From the NCBI GenBank assembly GCA_003024785.1, contig PUQB01000689.1, forward strand, positions 1-64,000: 64,000 nucleotides of DNA, read 5' to 3'. Below the pieces are notes generated by a model. That model was not told the origin of the DNA. It made no database searches and saw nothing but the letters and a program-made list of their open reading frames with translations. Positions 21,824 to 35,547 of this stretch are shown here, piece after piece. The stretch comes from Selaginella tamariscina. Lineage: Eukaryota > Streptophyta > Lycopodiopsida > Selaginellales > Selaginellaceae. Every line of letters starts with the position of its first letter. Position 1 is the stretch's first letter. A program made the translations under genes and the position numbers.

Positions 21824-23599
21824 TCAAGCTTGACAATCATGATGGTAATCTTGCAAGTCCGATACTATTCCCTGTAATCCAAAGACCACAGTAAACCCAG
21901 CGCACACACAAAACACACGTATGAAAGACAGAAACCTGAATAATTTCTGTAGGCTGGGCTTGTTGCTCTCGAGAGTTGCGTAGAACTCTTTGGGAATATC
22001 CACCTTGCAGACAACGCAAGAGCAAGAAGCCATCGCATGAAGCAGCAAACACATTATGTGATACTCATGGCCGCAAGATCCCAATGTATACCAACCTGCA
22101 ACATTTTACAAAAACACAAATAATTTTATTTGACATGTATGCATATATAAAATCATTTGTGTTCATCTATCACTCACTCACACAAATGCGTGTCAAATAT
22201 ATGCAGTAAATCAGACCTTCAGTTGTGAAGCCCTGGGAACAAATTGGACATTCACTTTCAGGTGGTTTAACATCCAAGCTACTCGATGCCTGGAATAATA
22301 CAAAGTAATAGACTAAGTACACCTGTATGTAATCTTGATTTACTTACCGTGGCCCTGGGCCTCTTTGGAGCAACAACCTCCGATGGACATGGTCTCTTCA
22401 GCAGGCCTTTTGGAAGCTGGACTTTCCTGAGGTTTCTTCTTCTTCTTGTCCTTCTTCTTCTTGTTGTAGTCGTTTGAGTTTCTCTATCTGCCCGATCTAG
22501 ACTGCTCCACAGCAACGTAATCAACCGTATATTTAAGGAAATACTCCATGTAGCACGCCTTCACGAAGAACACCATCATCTTCTCCGACTGCATCTCATG
22601 CCCATACACGTCCTTGTATCGTTTCTTGATAAACTCCGCAAAGTCCTTGTCACTACATGTCTTCAGAAACGCATATCCTTCCTGGATCTTCCGAAACAGA
22701 GAATGAACTTGAGCAGTAGAAGCATTTGTTCTGACCGTGAACCACTTTGTGACAATCTCCTTGTTGGGTTCCTCAGCATCTTCTGCAGAATGTGTGTTAG
22801 CTTAAGTAGAAAAAAAAACACAATAACGTACCTGCACTTAGCTCCGGTGACGAGGATCTTAGGTGTCGGTGAAGCTTTCTTCTTTTTGAACATACTCGTC
22901 CTTAAGTTTCTCAATCTTCATGTTTCTGGACCGCTCCACAGCAAGATGATCGACAGGCTCCTTGAGATATACTCCATGTAGCATGCCTTGACGAAGAACA
23001 ACATAATCTTGTCCGAGTCCATCTCTTTACCATACATCTCCATGTACCGTTTCTTGATGAATTCCAGAAAGCCATTGTCCGAGCATTGTTTGCAATCACA
23101 TGAGTTCTGTTTGTCTGCTTGAAGATTTTCCCGATTCTGCCAGTGCTAGTCTTCGCTCTGATAACAGCCCAGCTTGTAATAATCTTCTTATTGGGTTCTT
23201 CATTCTCTGCAGCATGGTATGTGGGTTCCACGGAGACGTTTATCTCTCTCTAACTCACCTTGTGTGGTGCTTTCCTTCTTAGGTACTTGAGCTTCTGTGG
23301 CGCTAAGCTCTTGGGGTTCTGTGGTGATTTTGCCATTAGGTTCTGGGCCTCTGACAATCGTGGGAATGAGCAAAGAGGTTGAGAACAGCAGGAGAAGAGT
23401 ACCTTGTGTAGTGACTTCCGGCGCCGTGGCCTCTTGTGCTCCTGGGGAATGCGTGAAGATCTAATGAGGATAACTACTGATTTGCACAGGAGAGCCTACC
23501 TTGAGTGGAAATTTGCGGCGTATCGAAGGCTTGAGGCTGAGGTGGGCTGAATCGGGTGCGCTAGGGTTTAGCTCCGCCTTCTTCCTCCTGCAACGCCAT
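21824..23599 (-). CDS. Unrecognised two-domain protein with C-terminal RING-like finger
   Basis: The ATG at 23599 opens with MALQEEEGG. Small exons follow, each ending in (S/T)TQ at a CAAG|GT donor (about 23500-23599, 23404-23442, 23258-23356). Two copies of a conserved block come next: copy B (about 22915-23205) and copy A (about 22480-22785), both with KKRY, Y-G-x-E-M, FFVK-A-CYMEY and VERSR/VEQSR. A lysine-rich tail ends KRPRATV (22348). Two further exons give CPICSQGF and CGHEYHIMC...CVVC, a RING-type C-x2-C...C-x-H-x2-H-x2-C...C-x2-C pattern (about 22219-22291 and 21937-22098), which suggests E3 ligase activity or protein binding. I do not recognise the repeated block. Frameshifts occur in copy B, in the linker and in exon 1, so the exact protein is uncertain. 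The divergent neighbour at 24957 is a paralogue. Confidence 0.6.
22480..22785 (-). other. Novel conserved block, copy A (intact frame)
   Basis: This is the cleanest minus-strand copy: EEPNKEIVTKWFTVRTNAS, then TCSDKDFAEFIKKRYKDVYG and EKMMVFFVKACYMEYFLKYT. It is open from the acceptor to the VAVEQSRSGQIEKLK tail. The predicted character is mostly alpha-helical and amphipathic with a basic C-terminal extension. Confidence 0.75.
22915..23205 (-). other. Novel conserved block, copy B
   Basis: It reads NEEPNKKIITSWAVIRAKTS at its start and FLEFIKKRY with KEMDSDKIMLFFVKACYMEY near its middle. A frameshift lies between the halves, near 23100. The preceding splice acceptor CTGCAG and the first residues (E-N-E-E-P-N-K) match copies A and C, so the block is an exon-level duplication unit. 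Confidence 0.7.
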
Positions 23600-24004
23600 A
23601 CCTTTCTCTAATAAGTTAGACCGTTATGACATGATCAGCCGCTTATGTTTATTTATTACGTTGTTATATATTTTTGCAACGCATGCTCAAAAAGAGTTCC
23701 CAGCACCTGAGCGAGCATGTTGGAACTGCACAACGGGCATCCCATAGCGTCCGTGTATACTCATATCGATACGTATGTGTACTGAACAAGATTACATGTG
23801 CCAAAGGTTTATTAAAGAACGCTTCAAACGTGGCTAAATCCACGCGCTCTACCTCAGCTTTGGACAATCTCTATAGAACGTAATCAATGTGTATGTGTGC
23901 GTATTTATATATATATATATCTCAAACATTATTTTTAGAAATGCTATGTATAATATATACAAAATGTAATTATATAAAATATGGGTATATCCTATTTTTA
24001 TTAA

Positions 24005-24060
24005 CGTGCAAAAGCAGTGGGACTTACTGACCGGGATTTGATTCCCCGGGTGTGCAAAAG
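24005..24060 (+). repeat. SINE-like / tRNA-like fragment with B box
   Basis: TACTGACCGGGATTTGATTC is followed by CCCGG. It resembles a Pol III B box and is closely similar to the minus-strand fragment at 46720-46760, so the two belong to one repeat family. Confidence 0.4.
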
Positions 24061-24111
24061 TGAATTCTGTTGATTATTAAATAATTTAAATCTATACATT
24101 GTAATGTTATA

Positions 24112-24302
24112 CCTAGGGTTTGACGTTCCATGTTTTTCAAAGTACCGGAACATCAAAATATTTTACTTGAAAACTCGAAAATATTTTGTGATTTCTTAAT
24201 TAAACTCTACATGAATGGTTTATTTAAATAATATTTAAAATTTTTTTAATTAAAGTATTTTGATGTTCCAATATTTAGAGAACACGGAACGCCAAATCCT
24301 GG
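24112..24302. mobile_element. MITE, 191 bp, flanked by TTATA
   Basis: The ends CCTAGGGTTTGACGTTCC and, in reverse complement, CCAGGATTTGGCGTTCCG form terminal inverted repeats that stay similar for about 60 bp. TTATA flanks both sides (24107-24111 and 24303-24307), a clean target-site duplication. There is no coding capacity; I do not assign the superfamily. Confidence 0.8.
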
Positions 24303-24424
24303 TTATACCAAATAAATATTAAATGTATACAAAATTGAATTTAACACTCATTAACAAATTATTTACTTAGTGATTTCTGATTATGCATGAAAGAACAACA
24401 TCATATATATGGACCTCAATAACG

Positions 24425-24500
24425 CCGTCCATGGAGTTTGAACCCGTGACTAAACAGTTACAGTCACTGAGCTTGAACGGCTTATGTTATACTGTGTTAT
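24425..24500 (-). repeat. SINE-like / tRNA-like fragment (minus)
   Basis: Read on the minus strand it has GCTCAGTGACTGTAACTG (A-box-like), then CACGGGTTCAAACTCCATGG (B-box-like) at about tRNA spacing. It does not fold into a full tRNA as far as I can see. Confidence 0.4.
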
Positions 24501-24534
24501 TTGTGGTATGTATACGACAATAAAATACTTAATA

Positions 24535-24590
24535 GCGCACTGGTGTAGTGGTAATCAGAGTACTGCCTGTTTGTACTTGAACACTTGAGA
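24535..24590 (+). repeat. tRNA-like A-box fragment
   Basis: GCGCACTGGTGTAGTGGTAA with TCAGAG resembles the 5' half of a tRNA. The B-box position (TACTTGAACACTTG) is degenerate, which fits a SINE remnant better than a tRNA gene. Confidence 0.35.
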
Positions 24591-24956
24591 AAATTATATA
24601 CCTCTATATAATGCTCAAAACACGTATCCAGTTATGTATATAGTGGCAGATTCAAAATATATAAAAATAAATTGTATTGGATGTGATGTTTACAGGCAGG
24701 TACTAACGTGACAAACACAGGCGCTATGTATATATGTCCGTATTTGCAAGTTTAATACATATAACTAAGTGGGTATACACGTATATACGATGATGTTCGA
24801 TTGATTAAACAATACCTCTGCACGCATTTAATCGTGTATTAATAAGTAAATGTGAGCCATATAATGAACTTACTTAATTAGCCATGTACTTAACAAATAA
24901 ATGAGAACCCTACCTGAGAAGAACAAGGGCCCTAGATCAGGGTTTTAGTAGATACA

Positions 24957-27085
24957 TGGCGCAGCAGGAGGAGGAGGAGGAGCGGCCAACGCCCCCAATT
25001 CACCGATTTCGGCCGCAGTAGAATCTACACAAGGTACATTCCTTCCGTGTGTTCGAGAGGGTTTCATACATCTTGTTCTGTTCTTCCAGAGACCGAGGAA
25101 CCCAACAAGGAACCGACCAGTCAAGGTACATCCGTTGCTGAAAGCCCAAGAAGCTAATGGGGCTGTCGCTACAAAAGGTAGATTTCTATCTGTTGAATGA
25201 TTTTGTGAGTGCTTAAAAAACGATTGTGCAGAGAATGAGGAGGCCAAGAAGACAGTCACGAGCTGGCTCACCGTCAGATACAGGGTTAGTACTGGCGAAA
25301 TTGCGGTTCTTTTTGGCAGATCACAGGACGCATGTGTCTGCAAGTAGCTGTTCCGATGTGGGTTTTGTGGATTTCGTAAGGAAACGGTACAATGAAGTGT
25401 ATGGCAAGGATATGGATGACTCGGACAAGATGACTATGTTCTTTGTGAAGTCGTGCTATATGGAATATTATATGGGGTATACAGTGGATCATCTGTCTGT
25501 CGAGCGGTCCAGGAGGTTGGAGACAGAGAGGGCTAATGCGTCTGTCCGGAAGAAGACACCCAAGAAGAAAGCTTCACCAAAGGAGCCTGGCCAGTCTTCT
25601 GCGGAGAATGCCACATCAGCTCCTGAGGATGCTCCGTCAGCTCCCGAGGATGCCCCGTCAGCTCCTGAGGATACCCCATCGGCTCCTGAGGAGGATGCTC
25701 CATTGGCTACAGAGAATGAGGCTTCAGTTCTAGAGGAAATTTCGCCTTCTAAGAGGCCTGCACCAACGAAGGTGTTTAGCAGGAAGAAGAAGAAGACTAT
25801 TGTAGTTTAACTGCTTTACATCTCTGGTTATGTCTGTATGTGTGGGCATGTGTGTGTTGTGTGTGTGTGTGTCTGTATGTATATCTTTCTGTAGAGGACA
25901 CCAACGAAGATAATGTTTTTGCAATGCAGGAGAAGCCAAAGAGTCGTACCCAGAAGAAAGAAAAGGAGAAACCCAAGAAGGCAGCCAGCACACGAGGTAC
26001 ATTTGTGTATTTATATTTACATATTGAACATAACACTTCTGTGTATCTATGAAGAGATACCTGCATTTTCTCTCTCTCACACACCAGGCGCGCGCACGCA
26101 CACACTTTGACATGTCTCAGTTTGTTTAATGCCTTTAAGTTACATAGACATACAACCAGCATTTTATCTAATTACTCATATAAATATAATCCATGACAGA
26201 CTATGGAAAGTCCAAGGAAACCATCAAGAGCTGGTTCGCAGTCAGGACCAGAGCTTCTACAGTGAAGGTTGGGGCGCTGTTCAGTCAGATCCACGGAGGC
26301 TATGCACATGCAGACACGTGTTCAGACAAGGGCTTTGTGGAGTTCATCAGGAAACGATACAAGGACGTGTATGAGCAGGAGCTGGACTCCAACAAGATGA
26401 TCATGTTCTTTGTCAAGTCGTGCTACGTGGAGTATTATCTGGGGTACACAGTCGACCATGTTGCTGTGGAGAAGTCTAGGAGGGTTCACATAGACAGGCT
26501 GAAGGACTACGTTTTGCAATCATCCAAGAAGAAGAAGAACAAAACTCCATCTAAGGAGAGCAAGGATAACGCTGTGGAAGGTTCACCGGAGTCGCCACCA
26601 CGAGAGGATACTCCGTCAGCTCCTGATGATGAGGAAGATAAGTCAGCGCCGGACGTGGCCCCAGAAGTTCCGGAGGATATTCAGTCGGCACCGGAGGAAG
26701 TTCCATCGGCTCCCAGCAGACTCCAGCATCACCCGAGGAGGCTCCATCTACGAAGAGGCCCGCTTCTCCGTTTCCATCGGATATGGTTGTTCCAAAGAGG
26801 CCAAGGTCCACGGTAATTTATTGAAGTTATATTTACAATTCAGATTAGATTTGTTTGATAGTTTGGACTCATTAACTTTGTGTGAGTGTGTGTGGTGCAC
26901 CCGCACACGTCAGTGTGTATGTATTTATTCTTATTAATTTGGAGGTTATAGATAGTTTATTTTTCTTCCATATTAAATAGAACTGCTACATGTTAACACA
27001 CGCACGTACACACGGTGTTTCATAATACTGTGTAAATTAGTGTCCTTATTTTATACACATTGTTTTACATCTGTGCCAGGTGTGA
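24957..27085 (+). CDS. Unrecognised two-domain protein, paralogue of the 21.8-23.6-kb gene
   Basis: The ATG at 24957 (MAQQEEEEE) mirrors the start of the minus-strand paralogue. Short exons follow, one of them ending in TSQ at a CAAG|GT donor. Copy C of the block lies at about 25231-25525 and copy D at about 26198-26505. After C comes an acidic run of SAPEDAP-type heptads (25616-25715) and a basic KKKKTIVV end with a stop at 25810. A linking exon (25893-26000, KEKEKPKKAAS) leads to copy D, whose tail ends KRPRSTV, the same ending as the paralogue. Downstream there is a stop and no RING exons. C and D may be one spliced gene or two adjacent genes. Copy C contains a frameshift near a T-run at 25305. 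The basic and acidic tails suggest a nuclear, perhaps chromatin- or RNA-associated protein, but that is inference. Confidence 0.55.
25231..25525 (+). other. Novel conserved block, copy C
   Basis: The first half (NEEAKKTVTSWLTVRYRVST) is in one frame. The second (CSDVGFVDFVRKRYNEVYG, KMTMFFVKSCYMEYYMGYT) is in another, with the shift next to TTTTT at about 25305. The length from the LF residues to CSD equals that of copy D, which argues for a single small indel. Confidence 0.7.
25616..25715 (+). repeat. Coding heptad repeat (SAPEDAP)n
   Basis: At least four tandem 21-24-nt units encode S-A-P-E-D/E-x-P. The same S-A-P-x-D/E words recur in the tail after copy D (26610-26720), so acidic SAP-rich tails are a family trait. 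Confidence 0.75.
26198..26505 (+). other. Novel conserved block, copy D (intact frame)
   Basis: It is open throughout: KETIKSWFAVRTRASTVKVG, TCSDKGFVEFIRKRYKDVYE, NKMIMFFVKSCYVEYYLGYT and DHVAVEKSRR. With copy A it defines the consensus. It is the best query for a structural or profile search. Confidence 0.75.
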
Positions 27086-27132
27086 GATCCCTGGAACTCG
27101 TAGAGTACGAAGGTCCATATGTCAAAGGTTAG

Positions 27133-30100
27133 CTTGAAATCTGTTCGGAACACAAGTTATCATAGATATGCCCGCACTCCCATAGTTGATCTCAGAATTA
27201 CACTTACTAGTCTTATAATAGTGGATATATGTGATTGTATAATGTATTTTGTTAATATTGTTAACATTTATATTGATTTAAACATTGTTTAATTTAAAAT
27301 TAATACACATGGGTGCGTATTACATAATAATCAGTAGTTAAAGTAATGACTAGTTTTAAATTTAATATCAATCTATTTTGTTTATTAAGTGATCAAACCT
27401 GGTGTTGTTTTATCATCAGGTGGGGCAAGGCCATCCTGCTCGCCAAGATGCCATCGAAGAGATGTGATATATATGTTTAATTTACTTTAAAATATAATAA
27501 AGCCAACATATATATAGTGGTGTATATGTTTAATCAAATTGATAAAGACTAAATTGTTGTATATCTTTAATAATTTCTTTAAAATCTTCCATTAAAACGA
27601 AGTTTTTACATATATGAAAATTTCAATTTTTTGTTAAATTTTTTAAATAAGCAACGTTTGTAACTTCATTAAACTTACATTATAAGTTCAATAAAAACAT
27701 TAAAGTATTTAATAATACAAATAATATTGGTTTTTATATTTCATTTTCTATGTACCGTTGGGACCGTCAGATATATTAAATTAAACAGATTATTAAATAA
27801 TATATAAATATGATACTTAAGAAACATTAATAATCTTAATATGTCATAATTAAGCTTAATAGAACCTCATCATGTAAATTGTATGTTTAGCTAATGTTTC
27901 TTTACACTTCAGAGTTATTACGTAACTATGACATATTTTAAGAGTATATATATAATTTCCTTTAAAATTATATAAATACATATATTAATTTACTTACATA
28001 CAAATTACATTATTTATATTTTTAAAATATAAAGAATTAGTAATATATATATATGATAGATAGATTAATTATTTAAACCATTCAGTTAAAACATATTTTT
28101 AACATATACTGTACTACATTGTAGATAAACCATTGTTTTTACCTAGGGAGATAAAGCACCAATATATTTTTTTCGTTAATTAAAATTTAAAAATAAAAAT
28201 GATATTAAAATATAAAATATTGTTAATATATTTTCTACTTTGTATAATTATTATTTCTTGAAAGCAAATTACAACTGAATAAAATTAAACTATTAAACAA
28301 GTCATATCTTTAGAACATAGTACATATCACTAATAAATTGATAATCAATTAAGAATATATTATATTCAAGCCCCTTAAAACAAAATATACTACTAATGTA
28401 CGTATATTTTATATAATTAAGATGTATTTTAAAAAAATACGCCCTCCCCAAAATTGCATGTGAAATAATATAATAAATATAAACTTTTTTTGAGATATAT
28501 TATTGTTTAATAAAATAAACGAAATATAAACAAGCTTGGTTAGCTTCATGTTTCACTCTTATATTATACATATAAATTTAAATATATGTATAAACTTTTG
28601 ATTTAAATATTGAAATATTAAGATATTATTTATGAGAGATGAAATATATATATGCGTAATGTATATACATTAGTACGTCTTAAAAGTTTTTAAGAAAGAT
28701 TATATATGTGTGTGTGTATTCTTCACAAGTCTTTCGATATTTATAATTAAAATTTACATTGTTTTATAATTATTACTTTTATGTATATATAAACATATAT
28801 GTGTATATAATATAGTTTATTTATATATAGCAATTACTTAAAATGCAAATGCTATTTAAACAAAAATGTATATACGTGTGTGTGTGTGTGTGTCATAAGT
28901 TGTACGGGGTTTCAAAGTGATCAAATTGAGTGTACATATGGTTTCATACGTTACATTACTTGGATATGTAAGATTTATGTTCATGTGTTACATATATGCT
29001 ATTGGTACACCCTGCATATTATATTATAAAGTCGTTTGTTATATACAGTGATATATGCCGTAGTAAAAAATGCTACGGATTAATAATTAAACTAGATTAA
29101 TAATTAGTAAATTAATAATTAAATTAGTAATTAAATATATTCCGTAGCATTTTTCGACTACTGATCACTGGTTATATATGTGGACGTTGCCACGCTACAT
29201 GATATACCAAGATTGGATCTGTACGTGTGTGTCGTGTGTGTATCAGTGATAGTAAGATGTTCAATTAGTTATGCACACATTTGTATCTGTCGTATATAAA
29301 ATGTAACTAGTGGATGAGTATGAGAGAGAGAGACAGCATACTATACAAGCTGTTGAGATTTTTCGAAATAAAACAACACTTCTGTCTATATGCACACATA
29401 GGTTGTTGAGATCTTTTGAAGTGAGCAAGTTGTTGATGCGGACCTAGTTTGTATGGAATATCTAATACCAATTTGTAATAATATTTACAAAAGACATTAC
29501 ATACATGAATGTGATTAAGAAAATTAAATTTTAAACTAAGACTAAATATACCATTTAGTTTATAATCTATATAGTTGTGTGTGTATGTACATAACTTATA
29601 ATAACCATGTAATAAATAATTAAAATTCTAATTTAAAAAGATGACTTATAAATTTGGTTTTACTTGATTTTATTTTTATGTGCCTTTGTGATATGTGAAA
29701 TCTCCAATGATTAACTTATAGTTTTGTATTATTTATGTTTGTAAGTATACTTAATTAGACTTAACAGGTTATTGATACAGTATTATATTAGACGTATACA
29801 TTTTATATGTATATGATAAAAGAATCCTTATGATTGCAGAATCTAAAACTTAAGTTTGCTACTACTTGTCAAACACTTAATTCTCTTTAGTTTAACGCTT
29901 CTAAAATTTATAAAGACCTTTATTCTCCTATTATTTCACATTTAAATAATATGCAAGAGCCCTAATAATATGTTTCCTAGGATGGTGACAAATGTTGGTT
30001 AGCTACATTTTCGTATATAAATTTATTTGATCGAAACTTCTAATATTATCTGGCAATCTTTTGTATGATTCAGTAAAGGTGGCAAATGTTAATATACCAT

Positions 30101-30292
30101 TGGGTTTACACACACACACACACACACACACACAACAGAGGGGATATTTAAGCTGCAAATAGATGTAGATGTTTACTGGGACAGCCGCCACCTTTTCTCT
30201 TTGTCTTGTTTTGTATGCCAAAGGAGAAACGAAACTGTTTACGCTTAAGCAACCCGTGAACCCCTGCAGTCCCCAACACACACATTGTATTT

Positions 30293-30336
<44 letters not shown>

Positions 30337-30566
30337 AATGATACGTATAACAACAAAATTCTGCTTCCTCCCACCGATTATATATCAAAATACTGACTAG
30401 CTACCACCTTGTTTGCTTGAGATGAACATGGTGGAAAGTAAATAAAATAATAAAATGTGGTATGCAGTGCTTGTGTACTTTTGGATTCACTGTGCATATG
30501 TGAACAGAAATCATTGTGTTTTTAATATATATATACATTTGTGTGTGTGAGAGACGTTTATCAGCA
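27133..30566. other. Long AT-rich intergenic region
   Basis: No gene is visible. It contains a 125-bp hAT-type MITE (listed), CA/GT runs at 28874-28893, 30110-30134 and 30295-30333, and long A/T-only stretches. The last 60 bases belong to the peroxidase leader. Confidence 0.55.
29046..29170. mobile_element. hAT-type MITE, 125 bp
   Basis: The element starts CAGTGATATATGCCGTAGT and ends with a near-complement finishing ACTGATCACTG. GCTACGGA is paired inside with TCCGTAGC. It is flanked by exact 8-bp duplications GTTATATA (29038-29045 and 29171-29178). CAGTG termini with 8-bp duplications are typical of hAT elements. It is non-coding. Confidence 0.88.
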
Positions 30567-32510
<1,944 letters not shown>

Positions 32511-32886
32511 TTGTATATGTCTAATCCTCTCTACGTACTTGTCCAAATAAACGCTAAAAACCAACTCTACATAGACAATGGATATCCAAATAAACGCTAA
32601 AAACCAACTCTACATAGACAATCTACACACAGACGAATATAAGCCTGTGCTAGATGTCTAGAGAGAGAGACAGAGACGTGAGACGTGTTAACATCTCTCT
32701 CTCAAGGCATATGTATATATAGGTGTGTGTAATGAAGATAAAACGCATTTACAAAATAATAGCACGTACCGTTAATTAGTCATCCCGAAGTAAAGCTTTA
32801 CACAAAGAATCATCTCTGCTGACAATATACTCCCCACAAGAATTAAAAGAATAAAAATAAGGAAAATCGAAAAGAAAAGAATCGAC
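32511..32886. repeat. Peroxidase 3' flank with a short tandem duplication
   Basis: The phrase CCAAATAAACGCTAAAAACC with AACTCTACATAGACAAT occurs twice in tandem (about 32542-32580 and 32587-32622). AATAAA inside it may serve as a polyadenylation signal. A GA run lies at 32661-32671. Confidence 0.6.
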
Positions 32887-35507
32887 CTATTTTCGCCAGT
32901 TCTTCTGGCCGATGAGGAGCCTTTTATCGTTTTGACCAGGTATCTGTATTATCCGCGCCTCCCACCGGATTTGCACCAGTAAAGAACGAGTAGTCTCTAT
33001 AGCTTGTGTCTCGTCTTGTAACAAAAGCCATCCCTGTTTACAAGTTTATTTGTTAAATGACAGTGTATTATTTACACAGAGACACACGTATATGTGCATG
33101 TATGCACGTCTCTTATTTGTATGCATGTGTATAGATGCAAGCATTGATTCAGGCTCTCCTCGTGGATATGCATGTATACAAACGTGTATTATGTATGCAT
33201 GAAAAATGTAAAACAATTAGGAAAAGTTTAGTCTAACAATGATAGAAATATACATACACAATAATTATCATGCATCATAGGACGTCATGGCTTCTGATTA
33301 TATATTATGATATAAAGCTACCTCTGGTCGCAATAATCGATCCATTTCCAGCACAAGTCTGGATAGACCACATGGTCTAGAGCTCGTAAGTTCCTGTGAC
33401 AAGAGCGATGTACCGTACAAGAGATCGTAAGACCTCGGGTAGGCCGGAAAAGCTTCACACCTAAGGCAGAAGGCAGTTACATCAGTACACATTTATTCAT
33501 AGACATTTATTAAGTGAGGAAATATGATTAACTAGAACAATAAGTATTAATATTCACAGATAAACAAGCAAGTCTTATGTTACACACACATATACGTATG
33601 TACATAATGCTTATACGGGAGGTCATCGTCACCAGTCATTTATTATGTGTCCTTTTCCTTGTCGGAGACACGTTATCATATCAGTAACATAAGGTGATAT
33701 TTACATAATCAAAAGTCCGACCATATGGATTGCAATATCCTAAGTGTTAGATAGCATCTCTCTCTCACTCTGCGTGCGTGTGCCCGCGTGTGTATAAATA
33801 GCTTACCAGTCATGATGGACACCCAGTAGTCCACGGTCAAAAACAGCGGATAGTGTGTTGTTTGGGCAGTAGTAGGTACAACGTTCATCACCCACACAGG
33901 CTTCCCAGACGTCAGAAGCGCAGCATTGAACCCACCGTACTGAGCATTCATGTCCATGACATTCCGTACTACGTTCTGTGGTGCGGATGGATCATCAGCT
34001 CCTGGCCTTTTCGGATGGTCCGAAAATATGACCGGAGTTAATAGGGACCAGTAGTTAATCAGCTTTGCCAACCAGGATTGGCACGTCCTCATTAAATTCC
34101 GTTGTAGGCATTCCTGAAACACGAAATGTAACTATCCGTGCAGCTTGTACATTGCCGGGTAGGCCTCACATACATAAATACACAACATCATATACTTATG
34201 TATGCATATATGACACTTTATGTTAGTCTATTATGAATGGGTGTTGAAAGTTATGCATGCGTGTGTGTGTGTGTGCCCGCGCGAATATAACTTAAGCTGA
34301 CAATTTAGTGATGCATAGTGTACAAAGACACATACGCGAATATAGATATACATACGTAACGAGACACAATCTACGTATCCTAGGCATTTATCTATTTTCG
34401 ACCTATTCTATCTTCTGTGTGGCACAGCTAATACATGTATATGCGATTTGTTAATCTAGCTATCTAACTGTGGATTATCCATTTAGTACCGGATCATCTG
34501 TCTGTAAATGTGTGGTAGTTATGTATTTAGTATGTATGTATGTATATAAGCATGTTAACGTGAATATAACTACTGCTACTATCTAATGCACTTACCGTAT
34601 CTTGCAAGACGTCTAGCGGTGAGCATGAGCCGATTTGGCCATTGGTGTTGCTGTTGAACTGTACGCCATCTCCCTTTGGCGCCTCTGTTACGCAAGGCTT
34701 CAGTGATTTATTCCAAGGAGTATCCGTGTTAGAATTCCTCTTGACACAATCTAGACCGCCTAAATATAAAAAATTCGTTAACTCGAGTAAATAAGTAAAT
34801 CTTTAATGTAGTCACCATGGTACTCTGTAATAACAATGAATATACGTATAGTCTATATACTGTATACTAGTATAATAATGGTATTAACTATTTAATTTAA
34901 TATTAATTAATATAGATTATTAATTAATACAATATGAATCTGTTGTTTATTTTTTAAAGAATTTTGGACAATTTTTTTTATCATGTTAGGGGATGGATTA
35001 ATGTATTTTTTAGTTAATATTGTTATTTTAAAAGTCAAAATATTACAATTTAATGAGAATTATACCTTGAAGAGTAGCAGTGCTGCTTGGTTGTCTTTTG
35101 CCAGATGATGGTTTGTCCATTATGAGCAATTTGGCTCCAGCACATGCTTGATGTCAGCTTTCCCATTGTTTTCCTCAGTGCATTGTCTGATTCAGTTTGA
35201 TTTAATGACGAAAGCGTCCATATGAAGTAACCTCCAGGACGAAGTAACCTATTCGCTTCAAATAGAAATAATCCATCTAAATAAAAAATAAAATACGTGT
35301 GTTAGCAACAATATTCATATGTAAGAAAAAAATATTTCATATTCCGTATGTCGAAAATTTAAGATGTAGTGTTGTGTCTGTGTGTGTGTAGAGAGAGAGA
35401 GAAAACGAAACCACTCTAAGCTCACTTACTGTTACACATACTATTAACGAAAATGTAACTGACGGGCCTTATGTACGTACAAACACATAAATGTCTCTCT
35501 CCTCTCT

Positions 35508-35547
<40 letters not shown>

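Larger units (their letters stand above)
23600..24956. other. Intergenic region between the divergent novel genes
   Basis: This 1.36-kb region separates the two start codons and may hold a shared promoter. It carries a 191-bp MITE and at least three tRNA-like fragments, listed separately. No other coding sequence is evident. Confidence 0.6.

Noticed and set aside
24535..24610. Possible tRNA-Gly gene
   Set aside because: The A-box half is convincing, but the B box is degenerate and I could not form the acceptor and T arms; treated as a SINE-like remnant.
25730..26162. Minus-strand frames over the acidic/basic tail of the novel gene
   Set aside because: Created by microsatellite and lysine/acidic codon runs on the other strand.
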